DNA of 56,672 bases from an uncultured Clostridia bacterium (GCA_947631905.1 CANRND010000012.1:1-56672); one strand, 5' to 3'. Positions 15,316 to 32,283 are shown, counted from the first letter of the stretch. Numbers and translations: made by a program. The notes: a model not told the origin generated them from the letters alone.

Positions 15316-15354
15316 GCCGCGCGGGGAAATGTTCGCCCCGCGCGGCTGTTTTTT
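15316..15354. terminator. Terminator between convergent genes
   Basis: Eleven-base arms GCCGCGCGGGG and CCCCGCGCGGC (15316-15326, 15336-15346) followed on the plus strand by TTTTTT. The minus-strand ABC permease gene ends at 15356, so it probably works for both genes. Confidence 0.8.
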
Positions 15355-15355
15355 A

Positions 15356-16252
15356 TCATCTTCTCTTCTTCGCGCACAAGAGGACGTAGACCCCCACGAG
15401 CAGAGCGGTGGCCGCGGCAAGCACGAGATAGCACACCCACGGCGGCACGGCGTTCCCGAAGAAATACAGATTGCAGTCGAAGCCGTCTTTCATGCCTTTT
15501 ACGATCTGCGCCGCGGCTTCCGCGGGCAATCCCTCCCCCGCCTCTGCGATCGCGCCGCTCATGAGATGGGAATGCAGCAGCCCCGTGCCGTACGTTCCCG
15601 GCAAAAACATGATGGCGTTTTTGAGACCCGTTGCGAGATTTCCGATGGGCATATACGCCCCGCAGAGGAACCCGTACGCCGCCGAAACGGTGGCCTGCAC
15701 CCCCGTCACCGCTCCCTGCGAGCGGAGAAAGTGGCAGACGACGGAGGAGAGCGCCGTGCCGAAGAGCGTCAAAAGCAGGGTATCGGCAAGGGTGAGAAAG
15801 ACGTCCGCGGCGGAAAGGCGCCAACCCGCCACGCCGATGTAGATAAACCCCGCCCCGAGGGCGACAAAGCAGATGGCGGCCGTCACGAAAAAGGTGGAGA
15901 GGAAATAGCCGAGCGCAACGAGGGAGCGCGGCACGGGCGAGACGAAAATATCCGCCGCCTGTCCCGTTACCCTGTCCTGCACCATGATGGTGTTGGCGGT
16001 AAAGGCGATCGTCACGGCGCAGACGGCTAAAAGAGAGGAGATGAGCCAGCCCGCCGCGACGCTCTCCACGAGCGCGTCCGAAAGCGGGAACCCCTCCGCC
16101 ACCGAGCGGATGGAATCGCGGTAAACGTTTCCCAAAAACGCCACGAACAAAAAGAGCAGGATGAGCGGCGCCATGAGGGAGACGAAAAACACCCCCTTGT
16201 CGCGGAAGTACACTTTACAGTTTCTTGCAATGAGATAAGATAATGTTTTCAT
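15356..16252 (-). CDS. ABC-2 type transporter permease
   Basis: Integral membrane half of an exporter: 298 residues with an N-terminal segment RDKGVFFVSLMAPLILLFLF, then five further hydrophobic stretches ending LVLAAATALLVGVYVLL before a basic tail. The layout matches ABC-2/DrrB-like permeases that export drugs or lipids. The ATPase gene 500 bases upstream on the same strand is its partner. The gap is filled with repeats, so coupling within the operon has been stretched. Substrate not deducible; control by the upstream TetR gene is likely. Confidence 0.85.
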   Translation of the reverse strand: MKTLSYLIARNCKVYFRDKGVFFVSLMAPLILLFLFVAFLGNVYRDSIRSVAEGFPLSDALVESVAAGWLISSLLAVCAVTIAFTANTIMVQDRVTGQAADIFVSPVPRSLVALGYFLSTFFVTAAICFVALGAGFIYIGVAGWRLSAADVFLTLADTLLLTLFGTALSSVVCHFLRSQGAVTGVQATVSAAYGFLCGAYMPIGNLATGLKNAIMFLPGTYGTGLLHSHLMSGAIAEAGEGLPAEAAAQIVKGMKDGFDCNLYFFGNAVPPWVCYLVLAAATALLVGVYVLLCAKKRR

Positions 16253-16584
16253 GGTTTTTTACTGTCATTTCGAGCTTGCCGAGAAATCTCGCCTTATTAA
16301 AATGCGGTAGAGACCCATTAGACTCCACTTCGTTCCGCTCAGGGTGACAATTTAGAATGTTGTTCAACATACTTTTGCTGTCCCTGAAAGGGAAAGTGGC
16401 GAACCCAGTGCCGAAAGGAGGAAAGTGCATTGACCTGCCCCCATTTATGGGTGGAGCGGCGACATTCTCCTCAACAGCCCCCGTGGGCTGTGAGGGTCGC
16501 CGCGACAGGAGGCGTGGCATCGCCGACGGGGTTTTGGCGGTCCCTGCCGCCAAAACGGGTAGAGTGTGGGGCGCATTCTTAAAT
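16253..16584. other. Repeat spacer inside the ABC operon
   Basis: Holds a TGTCATTTCGA-type unit (16262-16350), then a module with a TCCCT-GAA-AGGGA hairpin followed by AAGTGGCGAAC (16381-16404). This second module recurs at 39241-39275 with a different stem, CCCCCAA/TTGGGGG. No gene is evident. Confidence 0.6.
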
Positions 16585-16750
16585 TACTGCGCGTTGGAAA
16601 ACCACGCTTTTCCATAAGCGCACAACATTTGCCGCACACTTACGGCTTATTGACCGATGAAACGAACGAGAGGACCAACGAAGTGAAACCGTCCATGCGC
16701 ATTTCCTCACGGCGTTTATTTTCGCGCGCAGCGAGAAAATAAACGCGTGA
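16585..16750 (-). repeat. Compound hairpin element behind the ABC ATPase gene
   Basis: Read on the minus strand from the stop codon: hairpin 1 with perfect 12-base arms (plus 16712-16723 and 16735-16746) framed by TCACG/CGTGA; GAGGAAAT; CCTCTCGTTCGTTTCATCG; hairpin 2 GCCGTA/TGCGGC (T.G wobble, plus 16633-16648); hairpin 3 GGAAAA/TTTTCC (plus 16596-16613) and GCGCAGTAATTT. Same order and orientation as behind pgk and glnN. Confidence 0.7.
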
Positions 16751-16752
16751 AA

Positions 16753-17652
16753 CTACTCCGTTCCACGTTTTCCCGTAACGGCAAGGAACACGTCGTCCAT
16801 CTTGCCCTTGACGATCTCGTAATCGGTGAAAAGGTGCGGGTATTTTACGATCAACTCCGTCGCCGCCGCGGTGTTCGGCACCTCGACGCGCACCGCCTCC
16901 CCCACCTTTTCGCAAGGCAACCCCAACGCACGCACGCTCTCCTCGTCCGCGCCGTAGAGGGTGATAAAGTCACCCGTGTAGCGGTTTTTGAGTTCGAGCG
17001 GGGTGGCATTGGCTAAAATTTTTCCGCCGTCTAAAATGACCACCCGATCGGCGTCCGCCGCCTCCTCCATGTAGTGGGTGGTGAGAAACACGGTGACGCC
17101 CCGCACTTTGCGGATGGCGTTCACGGTCTCCCATACGTGTTTGCGGGTCTGCGGGTCGAGGCCCGTCGTCGGCTCGTCTAAAATGAGAATTTCGGGGCTG
17201 TGGACGAGCGCGCGGGCAATGTCCGCTCTTCGCCGCTGACCGCCCGAGAGCTTCCCCACGGGACGTTTTAAGAGGTCTTTCAGCTCGAACAGCGCGGAAA
17301 GCTCCGCGAGGCGGGCTTCAAACGCCTTTCCCGTGACGCCGTAGAGCGCGGCGCGGTATTTCAGATTGTCGCGCACGGAGAGGGACCTGTCGAGCGCGCT
17401 GTTCTGAAAGACGACCCCGAGCTTTCTTCTGATCTCGGCGGGAGCTTCGTCCACGTCCTTGCCCGTGACTTTCACCGAGCCGTCCGTGCGCTTTTGATCG
17501 CCGCATAAAATGGAGATGGTGGTGCTTTTACCCGCGCCGTTCACGCCGAGAAAGGCGAAAAACTCTCCTTTCTCCACCGTGAAAGAGATGCCATCCACCG
17601 CTTTCACTTCGCCGTAATACTTTTTTAAGTTTTCGATTTCGATGACGTTCAT
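16753..17652 (-). CDS. ABC transporter ATP-binding protein
   Basis: Cytosolic motor of the exporter whose permease lies downstream. Walker A GVNGAGKST, Q-loop VVFQNS, signature KLSGGQRRR, Walker B ILILDEPTTG and switch histidine TTHYMEEA are all intact in 299 residues. The C-terminal MDDVFLAVTGK is typical of DrrA-like subunits. The ATG at 17652 has a weak GGAAA site; the longer open frame upstream reads through a repeat remnant (TTGAGATTTCTCCACTCCG) and is rejected. Same operon as the membrane protein and TetR genes upstream. Confidence 0.92.
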   Translation of the reverse strand: MNVIEIENLKKYYGEVKAVDGISFTVEKGEFFAFLGVNGAGKSTTISILCGDQKRTDGSVKVTGKDVDEAPAEIRRKLGVVFQNSALDRSLSVRDNLKYRAALYGVTGKAFEARLAELSALFELKDLLKRPVGKLSGGQRRRADIARALVHSPEILILDEPTTGLDPQTRKHVWETVNAIRKVRGVTVFLTTHYMEEAADADRVVILDGGKILANATPLELKNRYTGDFITLYGADEESVRALGLPCEKVGEAVRVEVPNTAAATELIVKYPHLFTDYEIVKGKMDDVFLAVTGKRGTE

Positions 17653-17714
17653 AATTTTTTCCGTGTTTTGATCATGTTGAGATTTCTCCACTCCGCCTGC
17701 GGCTTCGGTACTTC

Positions 17715-18143
17715 TTATAGCATCGCAAACCCGTAGCCCACAAGGGGCGAGAGAAAAATAATGAGATAAATCAGCGTGATATGGGGTTGATATTCTATGT
17801 AAAACTGCCGAAACGTCAGCCGCCACGGGTGCGGGATCAAAACCCAACCGACGAGGTCGAACACAATGCAGATGCCCGCCCAAACGGCTCCCGTGATCAG
17901 TGCCTCGACCGCAGTCGGCGCGGCGAGTCCTCGCATGTAGAGCCAACCGAAGAGCGGAAACAGCACGATGTTATAGAGCGGATGCCACGGTTTGGTCGCC
18001 TCATAGCCCTCGCCCATTGAATGACTGTCCATCGGCTTCATGTGCAACACCTTGATGTTGAACACGCAGTGCGCCATACCAACGCATGTTACGGAAACAT
18101 AGCACACCCAAAACCACAACATACTCATTCCGAAATTTTGCAT
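17715..18143 (-). CDS. Four-helix membrane protein, unknown function
   Basis: A 142-residue protein I do not recognise. About four transmembrane helices are visible: residues 7-28 (MLWFWVCYVSVTCVGMAHC), 55-72, 80-102 and 121-141. A short conserved-looking loop carries several histidines (HMKPMDSHSMGEGYEA and KPWHPLY), which could bind a metal or haem. The ATG at 18143 has an ideal AAGGAGG six bases before it. It lies between the TetR gene and the ABC ATPase on the same strand, so it is probably part of the TetR-controlled unit. Confidence 0.7.
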   Translation of the reverse strand: MQNFGMSMLWFWVCYVSVTCVGMAHCVFNIKVLHMKPMDSHSMGEGYEATKPWHPLYNIVLFPLFGWLYMRGLAAPTAVEALITGAVWAGICIVFDLVGWVLIPHPWRLTFRQFYIEYQPHITLIYLIIFLSPLVGYGFAML

Positions 18144-18442
18144 AGTTGCCTCCTTATTGTTTCCTCTCTCCGTCTACTGTTCTCAAATGTCATTCCGAGC
18201 GTAGTCGCCCCGCGCAATGCTCCCCAAATGTCATTTCGAGCTTGTCGAGAAATCTCTACCTTATTTTTAATGTTGTTGAGATTTCTCCACTTCGCTCGCT
18301 TTGCTCGCTCCACTCGAAATGACAATTTAAGAAAAAGGGCTTCGCTTCGGTACTTCGCCTGCGGCTCGTGCCGCCCTTTGACAAAATAGAACGTGCGGGC
18401 GGTCGAAATGACAATTTAAGAAAAAGGGCTTCGCTTCGATAC
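18144..18442. repeat. Dispersed repeats between TetR and membrane protein genes
   Basis: Several TGTCATTTCGA/TCGAAATGACA units in both orientations form potential long hairpins. A 34-base piece beginning GAAATGACAATTTAAG is directly repeated about 88 bases apart (near 18317 and 18405). No gene or promoter is evident. Confidence 0.7.
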
Positions 18443-19021
18443 TCACTCCCAAAACTTCGGGCGTTTGGGGAAATAATAGGCATACAGCGCATAAAATTCC
18501 CGCTTGAAGCACTCCGAGATCTCCCCGTCCGTAGGGGTATAATTGCCCGTATTGACAAGCGCCGCCAATCCGTAAGAATACACCGTCATGTCGCCGTGGA
18601 AAGCGCGCGCCTCTTCCTCCGTCATGTGATAAAGTTCCGTCATCTCGGCAAGAATGTCGCCCAAAAAGGGGTCCTCTGCCTGCATGGACGGGGTTTCGCA
18701 GTCGCGCAGGAACAGAAAGCGGAACAGCCCCCGCTCCTCTTGCGCGAATTTCACATACCCCATGCCGAACGATTCGTAGCGGCTCCTGCCGCCGCGCGCA
18801 AGATAGCCGTCGATAAAGCGGCGGTAGGCGTTTTTCGCCTCAATGAAGAGCGCTCCTTTCAGCTCGTCCATGTTGCGGAAGAGGGAATACACGGGCTGGG
18901 TGGAACAATTCAGCTCCTTTGCGAGCGCGCGGGCATTGAGCGCGGGTTCCCCGCCCTTCCGCACGACCTCCGCCGCCGCTTTCAGCACCTCTTCCCTTGT
19001 CAGTTTGCTTGCTCTCGGCAT
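18443..19021 (-). CDS. TetR-family transcriptional repressor
   Basis: A 192-residue regulator. The N-terminal HTH spans about 8-50 with LNARALAKELNCSTQPVYSL as the DNA-contacting part. The C-terminal ligand domain includes SFGMGYVKFAQEERGLFRFL, resembling the WHG-type TetR domain. ATG 19021 is chosen because GGGGAGA lies eight bases before it; an earlier in-frame ATG lacks a site. The promoter carries a perfect 34-base palindrome, so it is autoregulated and likely controls the exporter genes downstream. Confidence 0.9.
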   Translation of the reverse strand: MPRASKLTREEVLKAAAEVVRKGGEPALNARALAKELNCSTQPVYSLFRNMDELKGALFIEAKNAYRRFIDGYLARGGRSRYESFGMGYVKFAQEERGLFRFLFLRDCETPSMQAEDPFLGDILAEMTELYHMTEEEARAFHGDMTVYSYGLAALVNTGNYTPTDGEISECFKREFYALYAYYFPKRPKFWE

Positions 19022-19085
19022 CTCGTCTCCCCTCTCCGCCCGCCCCAGTGCCATGCGCGGGGGCGGGCTTCCTTTTTAACGCAAA

Positions 19086-19143
19086 AAAATAACAACCGTT
19101 ATATAACGGTTGTTATTTTAACATACTTCTTCTGCGTTGTCAA
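19086..19143 (-). promoter_or_regulatory. tetR promoter with perfect 34-base operator
   Basis: Minus-strand TTGACA (19138-19143), 17 bases, TAAAAT (19115-19120). A perfect palindrome runs 19086-19119: 17-base arms with core AACAACCGTTAT mirrored about 19102/19103. It overlaps the -10 and the transcription start, an ideal site for a TetR dimer. Confidence 0.88.
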
Positions 19144-19160
19144 GCGATTTTCCGAAAAAT

Positions 19161-20510
19161 TTAATCGTCGTAGTCGCAGAATCTTATGTCGTCCAAAGCA
19201 CGGGTAGTGAACTTATATTGATAGGTACCGTCGTTATTCTTCAAAATGACGAACTTGCCGGTCGTGCCGTCGATGTTATATTCCACCTCGATATACGTCT
19301 GCCCGTTGACGTTCACGCGCTCCACCTCGTAACTGCTGCGGGAAGTGCCGCTCTGGAATACGATCTCATACTCCGTTTCCGTCTGCCCGTGTTCGGTTCC
19401 CGTTTCGAACTCGACCGCCGTCGTCTCCACGGGACGCCCGCCCGAATAGGTGGTGTAGACGTATTCCGCCTCCTGCTCGACTTCCCCCCATTCCTCTTCG
19501 GACTCGTTCTCGTGGTGAAGCAGAACATAGTTTTGCATATCGTTGGGGGTGGCGGAAGCGCGGATATCAAGCGTTTCGCTCTTCTCCGTTTCGCCGTCCT
19601 CCGTCTCCGCGCGCAGAGTGTGGGTACCCGTCATATAGTAAAACGTACCCGCTTCCAGCTCCACCGCGCCCGAAAGCGAATAAACTTGTTCGGTAACGGT
19701 CTCGCCGCGGTTGGTATGGTTAATGTCCCGCGTCAATGTCTCATTGAAATAGAGCGTATGTACCACGTCCGCATTTGCGGCGTTCTTGCCCGTGACGACT
19801 GCCTTATAGGCATATTGCGCAAGTTCGCCCTCTGCGGTATTTTTGGTGACGACGGTGGTAAGCGCCTGCTTGTTGAGGAAGCTGTCGAGCATGTTGAAGT
19901 ACTTGTTGAACTCCTCCGCGCCCGCCTGCACCTTTGTGAGGTTCTCCACAGTGTCTTTAAGGTCGAACCCGCTGTTGTCCCCCTCGGCGATCGTAGCCGC
20001 AAGCGAAGCGTTCCCGCCCGCAAGCGAGAAAGAAAGGAGCTTTGCCGTAGTCACCGCGCCGACCGCATAGACCGCCTCTGCGTCCCCCATGCCCGTATAG
20101 GTGCCGATGACTTTTTCGGAGGGTACATCTTCGCCTTGCTCGGTTCCGCCGCCTTGTTCGGTTCCTCCGCCTTGCTCGGTTCCTCCGCCTTGTTCGGTTC
20201 CTCCGCCCTGCTGAGTTCCACTGCCTTGTTCGGTCCCGCCGCCCTGCTCGGTCCCGCCGCCCTGCTCGGTCCCGCCGCCTTGCTCGGTCCCGCCGCCCTG
20301 TTCGGTTCCGCCGCCTTGCTGAGTTCCGCCGCCCTGTTCGGTTCCGCCGCCTTGCTGAGTTCCGCCGCCTTGCTCGGTTCCGCCCTGTTGGGTACTCTGC
20401 GAACCCTGATTTTGGAGTTCTTTGCTGCTTTCATCGCAACCGACGAACATGCCGCCGAATGCGAGCGAAAGAGCAAGTGTGCCGGCAAGTAACAATTTGA
20501 TTTTCTTCAT
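19161..20510 (-). CDS. Lipoprotein with hexapeptide tandem repeat
   Basis: A 449-residue secreted lipoprotein of unknown function. The signal peptide MKKIKLLLAGTLALSLAFGG ends in lipobox MFVGC with lipidated C25. Residues 40-126 are a low-complexity linker of fifteen TEQ/TQQ units in a GGGTEQ frame. The rest (127-449) is a mostly beta-rich extracellular domain rich in T, E and Y, without a family I recognise. The linker probably lifts the domain through the wall. Consensus promoter and AGGAGG site precede it. Its 3' side adjoins the tetR promoter. Confidence 0.85.
   Translation of the reverse strand: MKKIKLLLAGTLALSLAFGGMFVGCDESSKELQNQGSQSTQQGGTEQGGGTQQGGGTEQGGGTQQGGGTEQGGGTEQGGGTEQGGGTEQGGGTEQGSGTQQGGGTEQGGGTEQGGGTEQGGGTEQGEDVPSEKVIGTYTGMGDAEAVYAVGAVTTAKLLSFSLAGGNASLAATIAEGDNSGFDLKDTVENLTKVQAGAEEFNKYFNMLDSFLNKQALTTVVTKNTAEGELAQYAYKAVVTGKNAANADVVHTLYFNETLTRDINHTNRGETVTEQVYSLSGAVELEAGTFYYMTGTHTLRAETEDGETEKSETLDIRASATPNDMQNYVLLHHENESEEEWGEVEQEAEYVYTTYSGGRPVETTAVEFETGTEHGQTETEYEIVFQSGTSRSSYEVERVNVNGQTYIEVEYNIDGTTGKFVILKNNDGTYQYKFTTRALDDIRFCDYDD
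20133..20393 (-). repeat. 18-base tandem repeat (VNTR) in the lipoprotein gene
   Basis: About 14 full units of 18 bases encoding GGGTEQ or GGGTQQ (one GSGTQQ), all in frame. The near-identical units make slippage likely, which would change linker length by whole hexapeptides without a frameshift. Confidence 0.9.
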
Positions 20511-20552
20511 CTATTTTTCCTCCTGACTTTTTTCCCAAATGAAATTTTACTT

Positions 20553-20581
20553 ATTATATCATAGTCCGAAGCATATTTCAA
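20553..20581 (-). promoter_or_regulatory. Promoter of the repeat lipoprotein gene
   Basis: Minus-strand TTGAAA (20576-20581), 17 bases, TATAAT (20553-20558). Confidence 0.8.
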
Positions 20582-20589
20582 CTTTTTTT

Positions 20590-20630
20590 GCGAAAAAAAT
20601 ATCCCCCGGGACCTCCCGAGGGATATTTTT
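20590..20630 (-). terminator. rpoBC operon terminator
   Basis: Arms ATCCCTCGGG and CCCGGGGGAT on the minus strand (20601-20624 with loop), then ATTTTTTT, beginning 16 bases after the rpoC stop. A T-rich tract on the other side may let it work in both directions. Confidence 0.8.
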
Positions 20631-20639
20631 TCTTTTTCA

Positions 20640-24833
<4,194 letters not shown>

Positions 24834-24846
24834 ATCTTACCTCCCA

Positions 24847-29004
<4,158 letters not shown>

Positions 29005-29054
29005 CCGTCAATTTAACTCCTTTTTTTGTATTTGTTATCATTGACGATCTACCG

Positions 29055-29084
29055 AGTATATCTTTTCATCGATAAAAATCGAAA
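29055..29084 (-). promoter_or_regulatory. Probable rpoB promoter
   Basis: Minus-strand TTTCGA (29079-29084), 18 bases, TATACT (29055-29060), about 50 bases before rpoB. It shows that rpoBC is transcribed without the usual ribosomal-protein genes ahead of it. Confidence 0.55.
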
Positions 29085-29111
29085 TGCTCTGAAATTTTTC
29101 TTTTTCCCCTC

Positions 29112-29140
29112 TTTACAACCGCGCCGAAAACGGCTATAAT
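29112..29140 (+). promoter_or_regulatory. rqcP-ispDF promoter
   Basis: TTTACA (29112-29117), 17 bases, TATAAT (29135-29140). The leader to rqcP is about 160 bases. It contains a CTCGG/CCGAG stem and an AT-rich stretch but nothing I can name. Confidence 0.7.
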
Positions 29141-29308
29141 AGGAGAAAGTTTATGCCTCGGAATTTCCCGGAAACAGGAAGAGCGCATAGCGACCGAGCA
29201 TAATAATACAGTATGTCATTATACCGCAACGGCAAAAAGAAGTCAACCTGTTTTGCGTGCGGAAATACATCTTTTTTTATAAAATTTTGACGAAAATCGG
29301 AGAAAAGC

Positions 29309-29563
29309 ATGAGAATTGACAAATTCCTGAAAGTCAGCCGCATTTTGAAGAGGCGCACGGTGGCCCAGGAGGCCGCCGAGGCGGGAAAAATTTCGGTGAA
29401 CGGAAAGGTGGTAAAGCCCGCCTACCGCCTGAAAGAGGGCGACGTGGTGGAACTGAACTATCTCACGGGAAGCGTGAAATTCCGCGTTCTGAAACTCAAA
29501 GAGAGCGTGAAAAAGGACGAAGCGGCAACTTTGTATGAAATGATAACGGAGGAAACATGCTGA
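29309..29563 (+). CDS. rqcP: RqcP/YabO-type S4-domain RNA-binding protein
   Basis: An 84-residue S4-domain protein. MRIDKFLKVSRILKRRTVAQ and the ending KKDEAATLYEMI match B. subtilis RqcP (YabO), which binds obstructed 50S-peptidyl-tRNA complexes and helps RqcH add alanine tails in ribosome quality control. Hsp15 is the nearest alternative but is longer and lacks the DEAA ending. ATG 29309 follows a GGAGAAAA site. It overlaps ispDF by seven bases, so the two are translationally coupled. Confidence 0.88.
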   Translation: MRIDKFLKVSRILKRRTVAQEAAEAGKISVNGKVVKPAYRLKEGDVVELNYLTGSVKFRVLKLKESVKKDEAATLYEMITEETC

Positions 29564-30696
29564 CGGTCATTCTCTGCGCCGCGGGGAGCGGGACGCGGGC
29601 AAATCTGCCCGAAAACAAAATTTTGCACGACTATCTCGGCATGCCCGTTCTGTGCTATTCCCTCTCGGCGCTCTCTCCCTATGCGGACGAACTGCTCGTC
29701 GCCTGCCGTGAAGAGGACGAGGCGCGCATAAAGCCCCTCCTCTCGCAGTATGAAAACGCCCGCACGGTGCGCGGCGGAAACACGCGCACGGAGAGCGTAT
29801 ACAACGCCTTAAAAGCCGCCCGCGGGGACCGCGTTCTCATTCACGACGCGGCGCGGCCCTTTGTTACGCGCGGCCTCATCGAACGGGTGCTGAAAAGCGT
29901 GGAAGAGCGCGGAAGCGGCGTGGCGGCGGTCCCCGAGACCGACACCGTGGTTTTGGGCGGGGACGGCGGCTATACGCTCCCCCCGCGCGAAAACCTGTTC
30001 CGCGTCCAGACCCCGCAGGGCTATCTCGCCGCGCCCCTCCTTTCCGCCTATGAAAAAGCGGTAAAGAGCGGCAAAACGTTCACCGACGACAGCGGCGTTT
30101 ATGCGGCTTACGTTGCGCCGCCCGCGCTCGTTCAGGGGGACGCGGACAACAAAAAGCTCACTTTTGCCGAGGACTTTTCCCCAGCCGAGCGGGTAGGCTT
30201 CGGCGTGGACACCCACGCGTTTGAACATCAGGAGGAGATCGACCGCGGCATCGCGCGGCTCAATCTCAACTACATCACCCTCGGGGGGGTCGTTCTTCCG
30301 TCCAACCGCGCCTTAGAGGCGCACAGCGACGGCGACGTTCTCGTACACGCCCTCATGGACGCGCTTCTCTCCGCGGCGGGACTTCGGGACATCGGGTATT
30401 ACTTCCCCGACGACGCGCCCGAATATAAGGGAATCAGCAGCATGAAATTGCTTGCGGAAGTGATGAAAATGGTACACGGGTGCGGTTTTGCGGTGCAGAA
30501 CGTCTCTATCTCCGTGCTGTGCGAGCTTCCCCGCCTCGCGCCCTATATCGAAAAAATGCGGAAAAATCTGCGCGCGGCGCTCTCCTGCGAAAACGTGGCG
30601 ATCGCGGCGGGAACGAACGAGAAGCTCGGCTATATCGGCGAGGGCCGCGGCATTATGGCGTACGCTCTGGCGCTTTTACAGCCGTCCCATGAATAA
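29557..30696 (+). CDS. ispDF: Bifunctional IspD-IspF, MEP isoprenoid pathway
   Basis: Fusion of two non-consecutive MEP pathway enzymes. Residues 1-212 are IspD, the CTP transferase making CDP-methylerythritol: ILCAAGSGTR, DAARPFVTRG and VQTPQGYLAAP are visible. Residues about 218-379 are IspF, the cyclodiphosphate synthase: GVDTHAFE supplies the zinc aspartate and histidine, followed by AHSDGDVLVHALMDALLSAA and the TNEKLGYIGEG end. IspE, which acts between them, is not in the window. Fused IspDF occurs in scattered Clostridia and Proteobacteria. It overlaps rqcP and is followed by repeats. Confidence 0.95.
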   Translation: MLTVILCAAGSGTRANLPENKILHDYLGMPVLCYSLSALSPYADELLVACREEDEARIKPLLSQYENARTVRGGNTRTESVYNALKAARGDRVLIHDAARPFVTRGLIERVLKSVEERGSGVAAVPETDTVVLGGDGGYTLPPRENLFRVQTPQGYLAAPLLSAYEKAVKSGKTFTDDSGVYAAYVAPPALVQGDADNKKLTFAEDFSPAERVGFGVDTHAFEHQEEIDRGIARLNLNYITLGGVVLPSNRALEAHSDGDVLVHALMDALLSAAGLRDIGYYFPDDAPEYKGISSMKLLAEVMKMVHGCGFAVQNVSISVLCELPRLAPYIEKMRKNLRAALSCENVAIAAGTNEKLGYIGEGRGIMAYALALLQPSHE

Positions 30697-30918
30697 GGCG
30701 AGATTTCTCCGCTTCGCTCATTTCAATCGCTTCGGTCGAAGTGACACATTAAGAACGTCATTTCCAATCACGTCATTCCGAGCGAAGTCGAGGAATGTCA
30801 TCATTATAATGCGGACACCCTTCGACAAGCTCAGGGTGACGTGATTAGAATAGCACACAAGGCAATGACATAATTAGAACACCACACCCATACCGCTCAA
30901 AATCAACAAGGAGTATCC
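30697..30918. repeat. Dispersed repeats between ispDF and radA
   Basis: A mosaic of short units in inverted pairs, such as GTCATTCCGAGCGAAGTCGA and CCTTCGACAAGCTCAGGGTG, typical of interspersed palindromic repeats. No clear radA promoter lies here, so radA may rely on read-through from ispDF. Confidence 0.6.
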
Positions 30919-32283
30919 ATGCCAAAGACACAATTTGTATGCAACGAATGCGGCTACACCAGCCCCAAATGGCTGGGTCGTTGCCCCGACTGCGGAAAAT
31001 TCAATACGCTGATCGAAGAAGCCGTTGCGCCCGCGCCCGCCGCAAAGCGGACGGGCGTGGGCGCAGGCTACAAGGCCGCCCTCTCCGCAAAACCCCTCCC
31101 CCTCTCGCAAGTGAAGTTCGAAAAATACGAGCGCGTCTCGTCGGGGATTTCCGAACTGGACGTGGTCCTCGGCGGCGGCATTGTGCGCGGCTCGCTCGTT
31201 CTCGTGGGCGGCGATCCGGGCGTGGGGAAATCTACCCTTTTGACGCAGGTGGCGGCGCACCTTGCAAAAGAGCATAGAGTACTCTATCTCTCCGCCGAGG
31301 AGAGCTGTTCGCAGGTAAAGCTCCGTTGCGAGCGTTTGGGCCTCAATTCGGACAATTTACTGCTTCTCAACGAGACCTGCCTCGAAAATGCCGAAGAGGC
31401 GTTCTACGAAGCGGAATACGTCGTCGTCGACTCCATACAGGCGGTGTACACCGAGACTCTTTCCTCCTCCGCGGGAAGCGTGGGACAGGTGCGGGAATGC
31501 GCCTCCAAACTCATGCGCATTGCAAAATCCCGCGGGATCACTTTTTTCCTCATCGGACACGTCACAAAGGAAGGCACCCTTGCGGGACCCAAAGTACTCG
31601 AACATATCATGGACGCTGTTCTCTACTTTGAGGGGGAGCGGACGGAAAACTTCAAAATTCTGCGCTCGGTGAAGAACCGCTTCGGCTCGGTGCAGGAGGT
31701 GGGCGTGTTCGAAATGACGGGCGAGGGCATTTTCGGCGTGAGCGATTACTCTTCCCTCTTCCTCTCGGATGCGCGCGGCACGGCGGCGGGAGCGGCGGTG
31801 ACGCCGAGCGAGACGGGCAACCGTTGCATGATGGTGGAGATCCAGACCCTCATGGCAAAGACCGCCTACGGGCTTCCCCGCAGGATGTCGCTCGGGGTGG
31901 ACCTCAACAGACTCATCGTCCTCATCGCGGTACTCGAAAAGCGGTGCGGGCTTCCCCTCGGCGGGCAGGACGTGTATCTCAACGCGATGGGCGGGATCAA
32001 ATTAGGCGAACCGAGCGCGGACCTCTGCGTGTGCGCCGCGCTTGCGAGCGCGGAAAGGATGATCCCCATCGACAAAGATACGGCGATCTTCGGCGAGGTG
32101 GGGCTTACGGGAGAAGTCCGCGGGGTGAACTTTGCGGACAAGCGCGTGAACGAGTGCTTGAAAATGGGTTTTCAGCGGGTGATCCTGCCCGCCAAAAACA
32201 TGAAAGCGTGCGAAAAGTTCAAGGGGAAACTCGAACTTACGCCCGTCTCTTACGTTTCGCAGATGATCAAGGCGCTGTTCTGA
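30919..32283 (+). CDS. radA: DNA repair protein RadA
   Basis: RecA-like ATPase that promotes branch migration at recombination intermediates. The zinc motif CNECGYTSPKWLGRCPDC opens the protein. Walker A is GGDPGVGKST, Walker B is EYVVVDSIQAV, and the diagnostic RadA motif VKNRFGSVQE lies near residue 250. The C-terminal Lon-like domain runs from about 275 to 454 with GVDLNRLIVL. The 454-residue length is typical. AAGGAG lies seven bases before ATG 30919. Confidence 0.97.
   Translation: MPKTQFVCNECGYTSPKWLGRCPDCGKFNTLIEEAVAPAPAAKRTGVGAGYKAALSAKPLPLSQVKFEKYERVSSGISELDVVLGGGIVRGSLVLVGGDPGVGKSTLLTQVAAHLAKEHRVLYLSAEESCSQVKLRCERLGLNSDNLLLLNETCLENAEEAFYEAEYVVVDSIQAVYTETLSSSAGSVGQVRECASKLMRIAKSRGITFFLIGHVTKEGTLAGPKVLEHIMDAVLYFEGERTENFKILRSVKNRFGSVQEVGVFEMTGEGIFGVSDYSSLFLSDARGTAAGAAVTPSETGNRCMMVEIQTLMAKTAYGLPRRMSLGVDLNRLIVLIAVLEKRCGLPLGGQDVYLNAMGGIKLGEPSADLCVCAALASAERMIPIDKDTAIFGEVGLTGEVRGVNFADKRVNECLKMGFQRVILPAKNMKACEKFKGKLELTPVSYVSQMIKALF

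Noticed and set aside
20133..20393. CRISPR-like regular repeat
   Set aside because: The 18-base units are directly adjacent without spacers and encode an in-frame hexapeptide inside a lipoprotein.
19137..20492. 451-codon plus-strand frame across the repeat lipoprotein
   Set aside because: Antisense shadow; the minus strand has promoter, ribosome binding site, signal peptide and lipobox.
29153..29203. 16-codon leader peptide MPRNFPETGRAHSDRA before rqcP
   Set aside because: Its ribosome binding site lies upstream of the transcription start predicted from the 29135 TATAAT, so it would not be translated.
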